Below, in pieces: positions 1-5,282 of a DNA stretch of 5,333 nt. Source of the DNA: an uncultured Oscillospiraceae bacterium (lineage in GTDB: Bacteria > Bacillota > Clostridia > Oscillospirales > Oscillospiraceae); NCBI GenBank assembly GCA_934623545.1, contig CAKTVN010000126.1, forward strand, positions 1 through 5,333, written 5' to 3'. A program made the position numbers and the translations under genes. Below the pieces are notes generated by a model. That model did not search any database. It was not told the DNA's origin and saw nothing but the letters and a program-made list of their open reading frames with translations. Position 1 is the stretch's first letter. Every line of letters starts with the position of its first letter.

Positions 1-16
1 GGGTTGAAACGTTCCC

Positions 17-146
17 CGCGCACTCCGTGCGCGAAAGACCGCGCCTTTGGCGCGTTTTTCCCTCCGGGCAAAAGAGGCGTCACCCCTCCGGGGTGACAAA
101 ACCGCGTCCTTCGGGCGCGGTTCATTTTTTCTCCGCCTGTGGCGGA
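17..146 (+). repeat. Array of six short GC hairpins upstream of the operon
   Basis: Six stem-loops follow one another: 17-33 (7 bp, loop TCC), 40-54 (6 bp, loop TTT), 60-68 (3 bp, loop TCC), 79-97 (8 bp, loop TCC), 101-121 (9 bp with one G.T pair, loop TTC) and 132-146 (6 bp, loop TGT). Runs of T follow several of them. The segment 76-121 matches, in inverted orientation, the units at 4357-4400 and 4405-4452. In this strand sense the odd pair at T107/G117 is a G.U wobble, while on the other strand it would be an A.C mismatch. No gene is visible in 1-216. The array probably continues a larger element that begins left of the window. Confidence 0.75.
40..59 (+). terminator. Possible intrinsic terminator inside the hairpin array
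   Basis: A 6-bp all-GC stem (CGCGCC, loop TTT, GGCGCG) is followed directly by five T (55-59). It would stop a transcript entering from the left. The hairpin at 101-121, followed by TCATTTTTT, could do the same. Both belong to the repeat array, so a terminator role is inferred from shape only. Confidence 0.4.
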
Positions 147-155
147 ACATTTTCC

Positions 156-184
156 TTGACGCAACCGCCGTATCTGTTTATGAT
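156..184 (+). promoter_or_regulatory. Sigma-A-like promoter of the acetyltransferase operon
   Basis: A TTGACG -35 box (156-161) and a TATGAT -10 box (179-184) are separated by exactly 17 nt, each one base from the vegetative consensus. Transcription would begin near 190-192, just before the Shine-Dalgarno at 204-208. It lies directly after the last hairpin of the left array, which may insulate it from upstream transcription. I see no clear operator. Confidence 0.7.
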
Positions 185-216
185 GGATGTGTATTGTCGA
201 ATCGGAGGACGCAAAA

Positions 217-714
217 ATGTTCCAGTCTTCTACTTCCCCCTGTCTGCAAACAAAGCGTTTGACGCTCGCGCCCATGCCGCCGGATGCGGTCCGTGTGCTG
301 ATCGAGCGCGCCCGCGTCTCGGACCCGGAGCTCGCGCAGGCGTATACCGAAATGCTGGACGGCGCGCTGGCGCATCCTGAAAGCGCGCTCTGGTATCTCC
401 CGTGGCGCTTTTCTCTGCGAGGCGGCGACGCCATGATCGGCGACGCCTGCTTCAAGGGCTTCCCGGAAAGCGGCGCACCCGAGGTCGGCTATGGGCTGGA
501 CGCTGACTACCGGAACCGCGGCTACGCGACCGAGGGCGTCGCGGCGCTGTGCCGCTGGGCGCTTGCGCAGCCCGGCGTCACGGGCATCGAAGCCGAGACC
601 GCACCGGACAACGCCGCCTCGCAGCGCGTGCTGGAAAAGCTGGGCTTTCAGCCCACCGGCGTGACCGGCGAAGAGGGTCCGCGCTTCCATCTGAAAAAGC
701 AAAGTGAGGTTTGA
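217..714 (+). CDS. GNAT N-acetyltransferase, RimJ/RimL-type
   Basis: This 165-residue protein is a predicted cytoplasmic acetyl-CoA-dependent N-acetyltransferase. The N-terminal stretch LQTKRLTLAPMPPDA (residues 10-24) is typical of the RimJ/RimL-like Acetyltransf_3 group. The acetyl-CoA pyrophosphate-binding signature is RNRGYAT (99-105) after the strand VGYGLDADY. The C-terminal family block NAASQRVLEKLGF (132-144) is intact. Length is normal for the family. The ATG at 217 is chosen because GGAGG (204-208) lies 8 nt upstream and the promoter's expected transcription start is near 191. An in-frame ATG at 187 would fall before that start. The stop is 3 nt from the next gene, so the two are probably translationally coupled. 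The substrate cannot be told: members modify ribosomal protein N-termini, other proteins or small amines. Confidence 0.9.
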   Translation: MFQSSTSPCLQTKRLTLAPMPPDAVRVLIERARVSDPELAQAYTEMLDGALAHPESALWYLPWRFSLRGGDAMIGDACFKGFPESGAPEVGYGLDADYRNRGYATEGVAALCRWALAQPGVTGIEAETAPDNAASQRVLEKLGFQPTGVTGEEGPRFHLKKQSEV

Positions 715-717
715 GCG

Positions 718-1050
718 ATGGCAACCAGTCAGGAATACATCGATTTTGTTGCCGGGCAGATCGCGCCGTTCGGGGTCGTCACCGCGCGCAAAATGTTCGG
801 CGAATATGTGCTCTATCTCAACGGCAAGGGTATTTTGACCGTCTGCGATAACGCGGTCTTCGTAAAAAAATATCCGGAGCTGGAGGCGCTCATGCAGGGC
901 GCTGCGTGCGGCGCGCCCTATCCCGGCGCAAAGGAGCACTATTTGCTCGACCCGGAGGACCACGCGCTGCTCGAGCAGCTGATCCCGAAATTGGAGGCGC
1001 TCACGCCGCTTCCAAAGCCGCGCCGGAAGAGACCCGCACCGGACGCGTAA
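718..1050 (+). CDS. TfoX N-terminal domain protein
   Basis: This 110-residue protein matches the TfoX/Sxy N-terminal domain. Visible landmarks are the start YIDFVAGQIAPFG, the conserved block ARKMFGEYVLYLNGK (23-37), a strand with FVKKYPELE, the loop PYPGAKEHYLLD (67-78) and a final helix. A basic, proline-rich tail (PKPRRKRP, 99-106) follows. The domain is known from TfoX/Sxy, the competence regulator of gammaproteobacteria, but it has no C-terminal TfoX domain here. Such single-domain proteins are common in bacteria with no proven role, so a competence function should not be assumed. GAGG at 706-709, inside the end of the upstream acetyltransferase gene, is 8 nt before this ATG, so translation is likely coupled. 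A 34-nt gap separates it from the MBOAT gene. Confidence 0.85.
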   Translation: MATSQEYIDFVAGQIAPFGVVTARKMFGEYVLYLNGKGILTVCDNAVFVKKYPELEALMQGAACGAPYPGAKEHYLLDPEDHALLEQLIPKLEALTPLPKPRRKRPAPDA

Positions 1051-1084
1051 CGTCCCACATCACTTTAAAGGAGGATGCTCCAAA

Positions 1085-2461
1085 ATGTCCTTCAGCAGCT
1101 TCAGCTTTCTGCTGTTCTTCCTGCCGCTGTTCCCGGTCTACGCGCTGCTTCCGAAGCGCTGGCGCGACCCTGTTTTGCTGCTCGCCAGCCTCGGCTTTTA
1201 CGCCTGGGGCGAGCCGCGGTATGTTCTTCTGCTGCTCGCATCCATCGCCGTGACCTATCTGTTCGGACGTGCGATGAGACCCGAGCGGAGCCGCGGCGCG
1301 CGCAAGGCGCTTTTGATCGCCGCGCTGTGCTTTCACATCGGGCTGCTCGTCGTCTTCAAATACGCGGCGTTTTTCTTCGGCTCGTTCCTGACGCTTCCGA
1401 AGCTTTCGCTCCCGCTCGGCATCTCGTTTTACACCTTCCACGCAATGAGCTATCTCATCGACGTCTACCGCCAGACTTCAGCGCCCGCGAAAAGCCCGCT
1501 TCGGCTCGCGCTGTATCTCGCCATGTTCCCGAAGCTCATCATGGGACCGATTGTTCCCTATCACGAGATGGAGCGCGCGCTGGACGATCATCCCCTCTCG
1601 CCGGAGCTGACTGCGGCGGGCTGCTTCCGCTTCGCCGTCGGGCTTGCAAAAAAGGCGCTGCTCGCGGACGCGATCGGCGCGGTCATCAGCCCGATCTGGT
1701 CCGACACCGCGTCGCTCACCGTGCTCTCCGCGTGGCTGGGGCTGATCGGCTACGCGCTTCAGCTCTATTTTGACTTCAGCGGCTATTCCGACATGGCGAT
1801 CGGGCTTGGCGCGATGCTGGGCTTCCGCCTGCCGGAAAACTTCCGCTATCCCTACCTTTGCACCAGTATCTCCGATTTCTGGCGGCGCTGGCATATCAGC
1901 CTCGGCGGCTGGTTCCGGGACTATCTCTACATCCCGCTGGGCGGCAGCCGCGCGGGCACGCTGCGCACCATCCGGAATTTGATGATCGTCTGGCTGGCGA
2001 CCGGGCTCTGGCACGGCGCAAGCTGGAACTACGTGCTTTGGGGCGTCTATTTCGGCGTCCTGATCGTGCTGGAAAAGCTTCTGAAGCCCCGCGTTCATGC
2101 CGGGAGGCCCGGCGCGGCGCTCTACCGCATTCTCTGCGTCTTTCTGGTGCTGATGGGCTGGGTCCTCTTCCGCGCGGCAACGCTTCCCGCCGCCGGGCAG
2201 TATTTCCGCGCGCTCTTCGGCGGCGCGGCGCGGATCAGTCCGCAGGCGCGCGTGTATCTGCACGATAATTGGCTGCTTCTGCTGGTCGGCTGCATCGGCG
2301 CAACGCCGCTTGCCGCGACGCTCGCGAAGCGGCTCTCCGCGAAGCTCCGCCCCGGCGCGCTTGCAATCGTAAGGACCGTTTTGATGCTGGCGCTGCTCGC
2401 GCTCAGCCTGCTCTGGCTCGTCAACAACACATTCCAGGGCTTCGTGTACTTTAAGTTTTAG
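1085..2461 (+). CDS. MBOAT family membrane O-acyltransferase (AlgI-like)
   Basis: This 458-residue polytopic membrane protein has about ten to twelve hydrophobic segments and belongs to the membrane-bound O-acyltransferase family, closest in pattern to AlgI and related to DltB. Diagnostic blocks are FPKLIMGPIVPYHEM (148-162), LQLYFDFSGYSDMAIGLG (225-242), the conserved DFWRRWHISL (264-273), WFRDYLYIPLGG (276-287) and GLWHGASWNYVLWG (307-320). His310 in the last is the expected catalytic histidine and His270 is the second conserved one. The C-terminus FQGFVYFKF is the usual family ending, so the gene is complete. The protein is expected to move acyl, probably acetyl, groups across the membrane for transfer to an exported glycan. 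AAAGGAGG (1067-1074) precedes the ATG by 10 nt. The stop overlaps the Shine-Dalgarno of the DHHW gene, its likely partner. The target polymer is unknown. Confidence 0.93.
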   Translation: MSFSSFSFLLFFLPLFPVYALLPKRWRDPVLLLASLGFYAWGEPRYVLLLLASIAVTYLFGRAMRPERSRGARKALLIAALCFHIGLLVVFKYAAFFFGSFLTLPKLSLPLGISFYTFHAMSYLIDVYRQTSAPAKSPLRLALYLAMFPKLIMGPIVPYHEMERALDDHPLSPELTAAGCFRFAVGLAKKALLADAIGAVISPIWSDTASLTVLSAWLGLIGYALQLYFDFSGYSDMAIGLGAMLGFRLPENFRYPYLCTSISDFWRRWHISLGGWFRDYLYIPLGGSRAGTLRTIRNLMIVWLATGLWHGASWNYVLWGVYFGVLIVLEKLLKPRVHAGRPGAALYRILCVFLVLMGWVLFRAATLPAAGQYFRALFGGAARISPQARVYLHDNWLLLLVGCIGATPLAATLAKRLSAKLRPGALAIVRTVLMLALLALSLLWLVNNTFQGFVYFKF

Positions 2462-2473
2462 GAGGCGCACGGC

Positions 2474-3715
2474 ATGAAAACAAAGCTCAAATGGCATGAT
2501 CTGCTGCCCGTTGTCTGCTTCTTCGCCTTCTTTCTGGCGCTGGCCGCGATGGAATTTCTTCTTCCGAAGCAGACACAGAGCAGCGCGGAAAACCGCACGC
2601 TGGCGGAGCGCCCGACGCTGACGCAGGCGGCTTCCGCCGCATCCTCCGCCGGTCAGAGCTCCGGCTTCGACGCGCGCGTCAAGCAGATCTCCAAGCTCAC
2701 GCAGCAGTTTGAGAAATACGTCTCCGACCACGTTCCCGGGCGCGAGCAGCTGGTCCGGACCTTTTCTGCGCTGGAGCTGGCACAGGGGAAAAAGCAGGTG
2801 CGGCTCGCCTACTGTCTGGACGGCGGCTGGCTGTTTACCAAATCGACCCGGCTGAACGCCTCAAAGCTCGAGCAGCTGACCGCCGCGCTTCAGGCATTGC
2901 AGGATGAGACCGGGCTTCCGATGGCGTACTGCGTGCTGCCGGTCAAAAACGCGGTCGTGTACGACTGCGACCCCCTATATTTTTCGGACGCGATCGACAC
3001 TGAGAACCGCGCGGCGCTGTTTTCGGCGCTGGAGGGCGTCGAGGGGCTGCACGTGCTGGACGGCGTGTCGGCGCTGCGCGCGAAGACCTTCTCCGAGCGC
3101 ACCGGGCTCTTCTTCAAGACCGATTTTCACTGGAATGCGCGCGGAGCCTACGCCGTCTCGGCGGAGCTTGCGCAGCAGCTTGCGAGGCAGGGGCTCATCC
3201 AGCCCTCCTCCATCCCCGGTGACGGTGCGTTCCGCTGGAACGACCTGACCGGAAGGGGTTATCAGGGCGATCTCAACAAATGGTACTCCAACTACTTCTC
3301 CGTCTATGAGACGCTGGAGCTGTACGCGCCCGCAGACCCGTCTGCGCTGCGCTATTACGAGCACCTCGACAGCGCCGAACCCACCGCGCGCGAGGCGATC
3401 GTCGCAAGCGGTCTGGACAAGGAGCTTGTGGACTACAACGACGTGTTCACCTACAATCTGGGCTATTTCCGCGTGGAAAACCCGAATGCGCCGGAGGACA
3501 AGGCCGTCCTCATCCTGAAGGATTCCTATCAGAACGCAACGCTCGATTATTTCACGCAAATTTTCCGCGAGGTCAACGTCGTCGACCCGCGCAATTATCA
3601 GGAGACGGAGCAGCTGACGCAGCTTCTCTCCGCGCGCAGCATCGACCTTGTGCTCTTCTTCTACCACCAGAACAACGTCAGCTCCGAGCTGATCGGGCTT
3701 TTGAACGCCCGATGA
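2474..3715 (+). CDS. DHHW family protein, AlgX/AlgJ-like SGNH-type O-acetylation partner
   Basis: This 413-residue protein has a basic N-terminus, one hydrophobic segment (about 11-30) without a lipobox, and an extracytoplasmic domain. It opens with the typical ENRTLAERP (39-47). The family signature TDFHWN (216-221) supplies the Asp217/His219 pair, and LILKDSYQNATLDYF (346-360) holds the Asp-Ser motif whose Ser351 would be the nucleophile. VNVVDPRNY (367-375) follows, as is usual in this family. By analogy with AlgJ/AlgX it would accept acyl groups delivered by the adjacent MBOAT protein and transfer them to a surface polysaccharide. AGGAGG (2460-2465) is built over the upstream stop codon, 8 nt before the ATG, which suggests coupled translation and matched amounts of the two proteins. 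It is the last gene of the operon. Family assignment is firm; the acceptor and actual transferase activity are inferred. Confidence 0.9.
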   Translation: MKTKLKWHDLLPVVCFFAFFLALAAMEFLLPKQTQSSAENRTLAERPTLTQAASAASSAGQSSGFDARVKQISKLTQQFEKYVSDHVPGREQLVRTFSALELAQGKKQVRLAYCLDGGWLFTKSTRLNASKLEQLTAALQALQDETGLPMAYCVLPVKNAVVYDCDPLYFSDAIDTENRAALFSALEGVEGLHVLDGVSALRAKTFSERTGLFFKTDFHWNARGAYAVSAELAQQLARQGLIQPSSIPGDGAFRWNDLTGRGYQGDLNKWYSNYFSVYETLELYAPADPSALRYYEHLDSAEPTAREAIVASGLDKELVDYNDVFTYNLGYFRVENPNAPEDKAVLILKDSYQNATLDYFTQIFREVNVVDPRNYQETEQLTQLLSARSIDLVLFFYHQNNVSSELIGLLNAR

Positions 3716-3720
3716 ACATG

Positions 3721-3766
3721 ACAGCCGTAGCCAGATAAACGGCTGCGGCTGTTCTTGTGCTTTTTT
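3721..3766 (+). terminator. Intrinsic terminator of the four-gene operon
   Basis: Five bases after the DHHW stop, a 12-bp stem (3721-3732 with 3741-3752, one G.U pair) closes an 8-nt loop AGATAAAC. Then come a short U-rich stretch TCTTGTGC and six T (3761-3766). The T run is offset 8 nt from the stem, so termination may be partial. Confidence 0.75.
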
Positions 3767-3783
3767 CTGCCACGTGATAAGAT
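3755..3783 (+). promoter_or_regulatory. Possible promoter of the second GNAT gene
   Basis: TTGTGC (3755-3760) and TAAGAT (3778-3783) are 17 nt apart, and TG at 3775-3776 gives an extended -10 arrangement. The -35 box lies inside the tail of the preceding terminator. The -10 box matches consensus at only 4 of 6 positions. The case rests partly on the need for a promoter after the terminator. Confidence 0.45.
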
Positions 3784-3816
3784 GGAGGCGCACAGCTCGT
3801 AAGGGAGGAAGATCGT

Positions 3817-4356
3817 ATGGAAATTCGGCAGCTGGACCCGGCGTCATACGCGGGCAAAAGGTTCACCGTGCGCTATCAGACACGGGGCTATTATGATATT
3901 TTGCCTTCCGAAAGCGGATTTGAGATCAAATATGTGCCCTTTGAGGCGGCGGTGCAGCGGTCCTTTGGCGATGTATTTTTCGGCGAATGGCTGGAAGCGC
4001 CGGTCGCCTTCGGCGCGTTTGAATGCGGGCGTCTGCTCGGATTTGTCGAGGGTTCGCCGGAGAGCTGGAACAACCGCTTTCGCATCAGCAACATCTGCGT
4101 GTTTGACGATCTCGCGCGCGGAAAAGGCGTCGGAACGCGGCTGATGGACGTCATTCAAACGGCGGCGGAAGTCTCCGGCGCGCGGATGATGATTTTGGAG
4201 ACGCAGTCGTGCAACGAAAACGCCATCGCGTTTTATCAGCGAAACGGCTTTGAGATCGCCGGCTTTGACCTGTATGCCTACTCCAACGCCGACCCCGAGC
4301 GGCATGAGGTCCGGATCGAAATGGGGAAGCGGCTAACGCCGCAGGGGCAGACTTGA
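3817..4356 (+). CDS. GNAT N-acetyltransferase, streptothricin-acetyltransferase-like
   Basis: This 179-residue cytoplasmic GNAT has an N-terminal region of about 60 residues, then GRLLGFVEG, the strand ISNICVFDD and the acetyl-CoA signature LARGKGVGTRL (99-109; Arg101, Gly104 and Gly106 fit R-x-x-G-x-G). The C-terminal blocks MILETQSCNENAIAFYQRNGF and the tyrosine-containing LYAYSN resemble, from memory, the equivalent region of streptothricin acetyltransferases (Sat). This makes an amine or antibiotic substrate possible but not shown; many relatives of unknown substrate share these blocks. GGGAGG (3803-3808) is 8 nt before the ATG. It sits downstream of the operon terminator, so it is probably its own transcription unit. 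Its stop codon touches the first hairpin of the right-hand repeat array. Confidence 0.88.
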   Translation: MEIRQLDPASYAGKRFTVRYQTRGYYDILPSESGFEIKYVPFEAAVQRSFGDVFFGEWLEAPVAFGAFECGRLLGFVEGSPESWNNRFRISNICVFDDLARGKGVGTRLMDVIQTAAEVSGARMMILETQSCNENAIAFYQRNGFEIAGFDLYAYSNADPERHEVRIEMGKRLTPQGQT

Positions 4357-4549
4357 CCGCGCCCGAAGGACGCAGTTCTTGTCACCCGAAGGGTGACACC
4401 TTATCCGCGCCCGAAGGGCGCGGGGCTTTGTCACCCCGAAAGGGGTGACGCCTTTTTTGCGCCCACGAGGGCGCGGAGGGACCGCATCCGGAGGATGCGG
4501 AACACTTCTGCGATTGCACCGCAGTTCCACTTTTGCGGTGACACCGCAA
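4357..4549 (-). repeat. Right-hand hairpin array with a tandem unit of about 45 bp
   Basis: Hairpins lie at 4357-4375, 4381-4397, 4405-4423, 4430-4449, 4459-4474, 4482-4500 and 4533-4549. A two-hairpin unit, one GTCACC-type and one CGCG-type, occurs twice (4357-4400 and 4405-4452) and again inverted at 76-121. Read on the - strand, the 4357-4375 hairpin pairs fully with two G.U wobbles, while on the + strand those positions are A.C mismatches. Most loops are 3-4 nt and read TTC, TTTC, TCGT or TCC in - sense. Spacing, unequal units and dyad symmetry inside the repeats rule out a CRISPR. The array follows directly on the element at 4568-4675 in - sense. Function is unknown. Confidence 0.75.
4430..4458 (+). 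terminator. Candidate terminator downstream of the second GNAT gene
   Basis: An 8-bp stem (4430-4437 with 4442-4449) closed by the loop GAAA is followed by GCC and six T (4453-4458), the form of a rho-independent terminator. It lies 74 nt after the GNAT stop and is one hairpin of the array. Confidence 0.55.
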
Positions 4550-4567
4550 CTGTGCCTCCGCGGGCAT

Positions 4568-4675
4568 TCGTCCTCGCAAGCTCCATATCCCTCGCCCCGC
4601 CGCAAGCGGCAGGTCTCGTCCATTGCGCTGCTCGTCCTCTCCAAACAGCAAACGCTACGCTGGTTTGCTGTTTGG
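4568..4675 (-). repeat. Composite repeat element, left copy
   Basis: Read on the - strand from 4675, the element has a perfect 13-bp hairpin (4663-4675 with 4641-4653) around the 9-nt loop CAGCGTAGC. Then come a 19-nt purine-rich linker and a conserved module from 4621 down to about 4578 that contains the small hairpin CTGCCGCTTGCGGCGG (4597-4612, one G.U in this sense). The copy at 5175-5282 aligns without gaps. The strand given is the sense in which wobble pairs form. On the + strand the same stretch is part of a frame open from 4542 to 4820 that shares a peptide pattern with the other copy. No transposase is nearby. Confidence 0.75.
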
Positions 4676-4924
4676 TCCCATTTCTGTCTTGCCAGAAAAA
4701 AGTATGCAAAAAAGAGGCGCTGGACGCGAAATAGCGCTTACGCGCAAAAAGGCGTGTCGTTACACTCTACGTTTTTTCGCTACACTTTCTGTAGTCCGAA
4801 CGCCCTTCGGGCGGTCGTAGAATCGGGCTTCCTGATCGCACGATAAACAGATACGCTTCGTTGCGTGTGCGCCCGTTGAATATTTGACGTATGAAATTCG
4901 GGACGCCTTCCGATATTTTGAGGC
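4676..4924. other. Region without a recognised gene
   Basis: I find no gene that I can support here. The + frame that crosses the left repeat stays open until 4820, but its sequence from about 4690 on is low-complexity and basic and resembles no family I know. A small hairpin at 4801-4813 (CGCCC, loop TTC, GGGCG) resembles those of the arrays. A TTGACG at 4884-4889 has no -10 box at a usable distance. Confidence 0.5.
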
Positions 4925-5017
4925 TCGTAGGGGTCGATGCCCACATCGACCCGCTGCAAGTGGCTTTCAGTAGGGCGCGTAGGGACGGACGACTCTGTCC
5001 GTCCGACCACATTGCAG
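4925..5017 (+). repeat. Paired GTAGGG-type hairpin repeats
   Basis: Two related stem-loops each begin with CGTAGGG. The first is 4931-4952 (9-bp stem GGGTCGATG with CATCGACCC, loop CCCA). The second is 4983-5004 (8-bp stem GGACGGAC with GTCCGTCC, loop GACTCT). The tail after the first, 4954-4963, is complementary to the tail after the second, 5007-5017 (10 bp with one bulged A), so the second hairpin can sit inside a longer stem. From memory, GTAGGG(G)-plus-palindrome repeats are frequent between genes in Clostridia-type genomes. The reading frames crossing this segment on either strand are by-products of the palindromes. Confidence 0.65.
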
Positions 5018-5115
5018 AGTATTTCGACTACCTCACCGGTCTGTCCGATACGCATCTGCATCGCGTTTTGTCGATGTGAAACACGCTTTGCACAAACCAA
5101 ACTCCTGGGAAAAAT

Positions 5116-5145
5116 CCAAGAAGGGGGTCGCGACCCCCTTCTTGG
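5116..5145. repeat. Perfect 30-nt palindrome, possible bidirectional terminator
   Basis: Each half (15 nt, CCAAGAAGGGGGTCG and its reverse complement) matches with no mismatch and no spacer. Five A (5110-5114) lie just upstream, and TCGTTTT (5146-5152) follows. A hairpin followed by T in both directions is the pattern of a two-way intrinsic terminator. The lack of a spacer means at least 3-4 central bases must stay unpaired. Confidence 0.7.
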
Positions 5146-5174
5146 TCGTTTTAAGGGGATTCCAAAGAAGGGGC

Positions 5175-5282
5175 TCCCGCGCGAATCCAGCGAAGCGATT
5201 CGCGTGGGAAAAGGAGGAACAACGAAACGGACGAGACCTGCCGCTTGCGGCAGGGTGAGGGATGTGAAGTTTGTTCCGACGC
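5175..5282 (+). repeat. Composite repeat element, right copy
   Basis: This is the inverted counterpart of 4568-4675. A 13-bp stem (5175-5187 with 5197-5209, one G.U at G5179/T5205) surrounds the loop CAGCGAAGC. A 19-nt linker and the conserved module with CTGCCGCTTGCGGCAG (5238-5253) follow. The two copies agree at 52 of 63 positions from 5211 to 5273, and clear similarity fades near 5282. The arms of the large hairpin agree at only 5 of 13 positions, yet both copies pair. The opposite strand has an open frame from 5284 to 5033 sharing a peptide pattern with the left copy. Confidence 0.75.

Noticed and set aside
187..216. Ten-residue N-terminal extension of the first GNAT from the ATG at 187
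   Set aside because: It begins 3 nt after the -10 box, before the expected transcription start, and has no Shine-Dalgarno; the ATG at 217 has GGAGG at 8 nt.
1478..2731. Long open frame on the - strand opposite the MBOAT and DHHW genes
   Set aside because: It is antisense to two firmly recognised families, has arginine- and glutamate-rich composition typical of GC-rich shadow frames, and shows no family motif.
2975..3847. Long - strand frame opposite the DHHW gene
   Set aside because: It crosses the operon terminator and the next gene's start and resembles no family; it is a shadow of the coding strand.
4357..4549. CRISPR array
   Set aside because: Repeats are themselves hairpins of unequal length with no constant repeat-spacer pattern, and no cas gene is present.
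4884..4919. Promoter from TTGACG at 4884-4889
   Set aside because: The nearest TA-rich hexamer (TATTTT, 4914-4919) is 24 nt away, and nothing recognisable follows.
4780..5100. Frames on both strands through 4780-5100 as small proteins
   Set aside because: They are created by the GTAGGG palindromes, lack ribosome sites and show no domain; the segment is better explained as repeat DNA.
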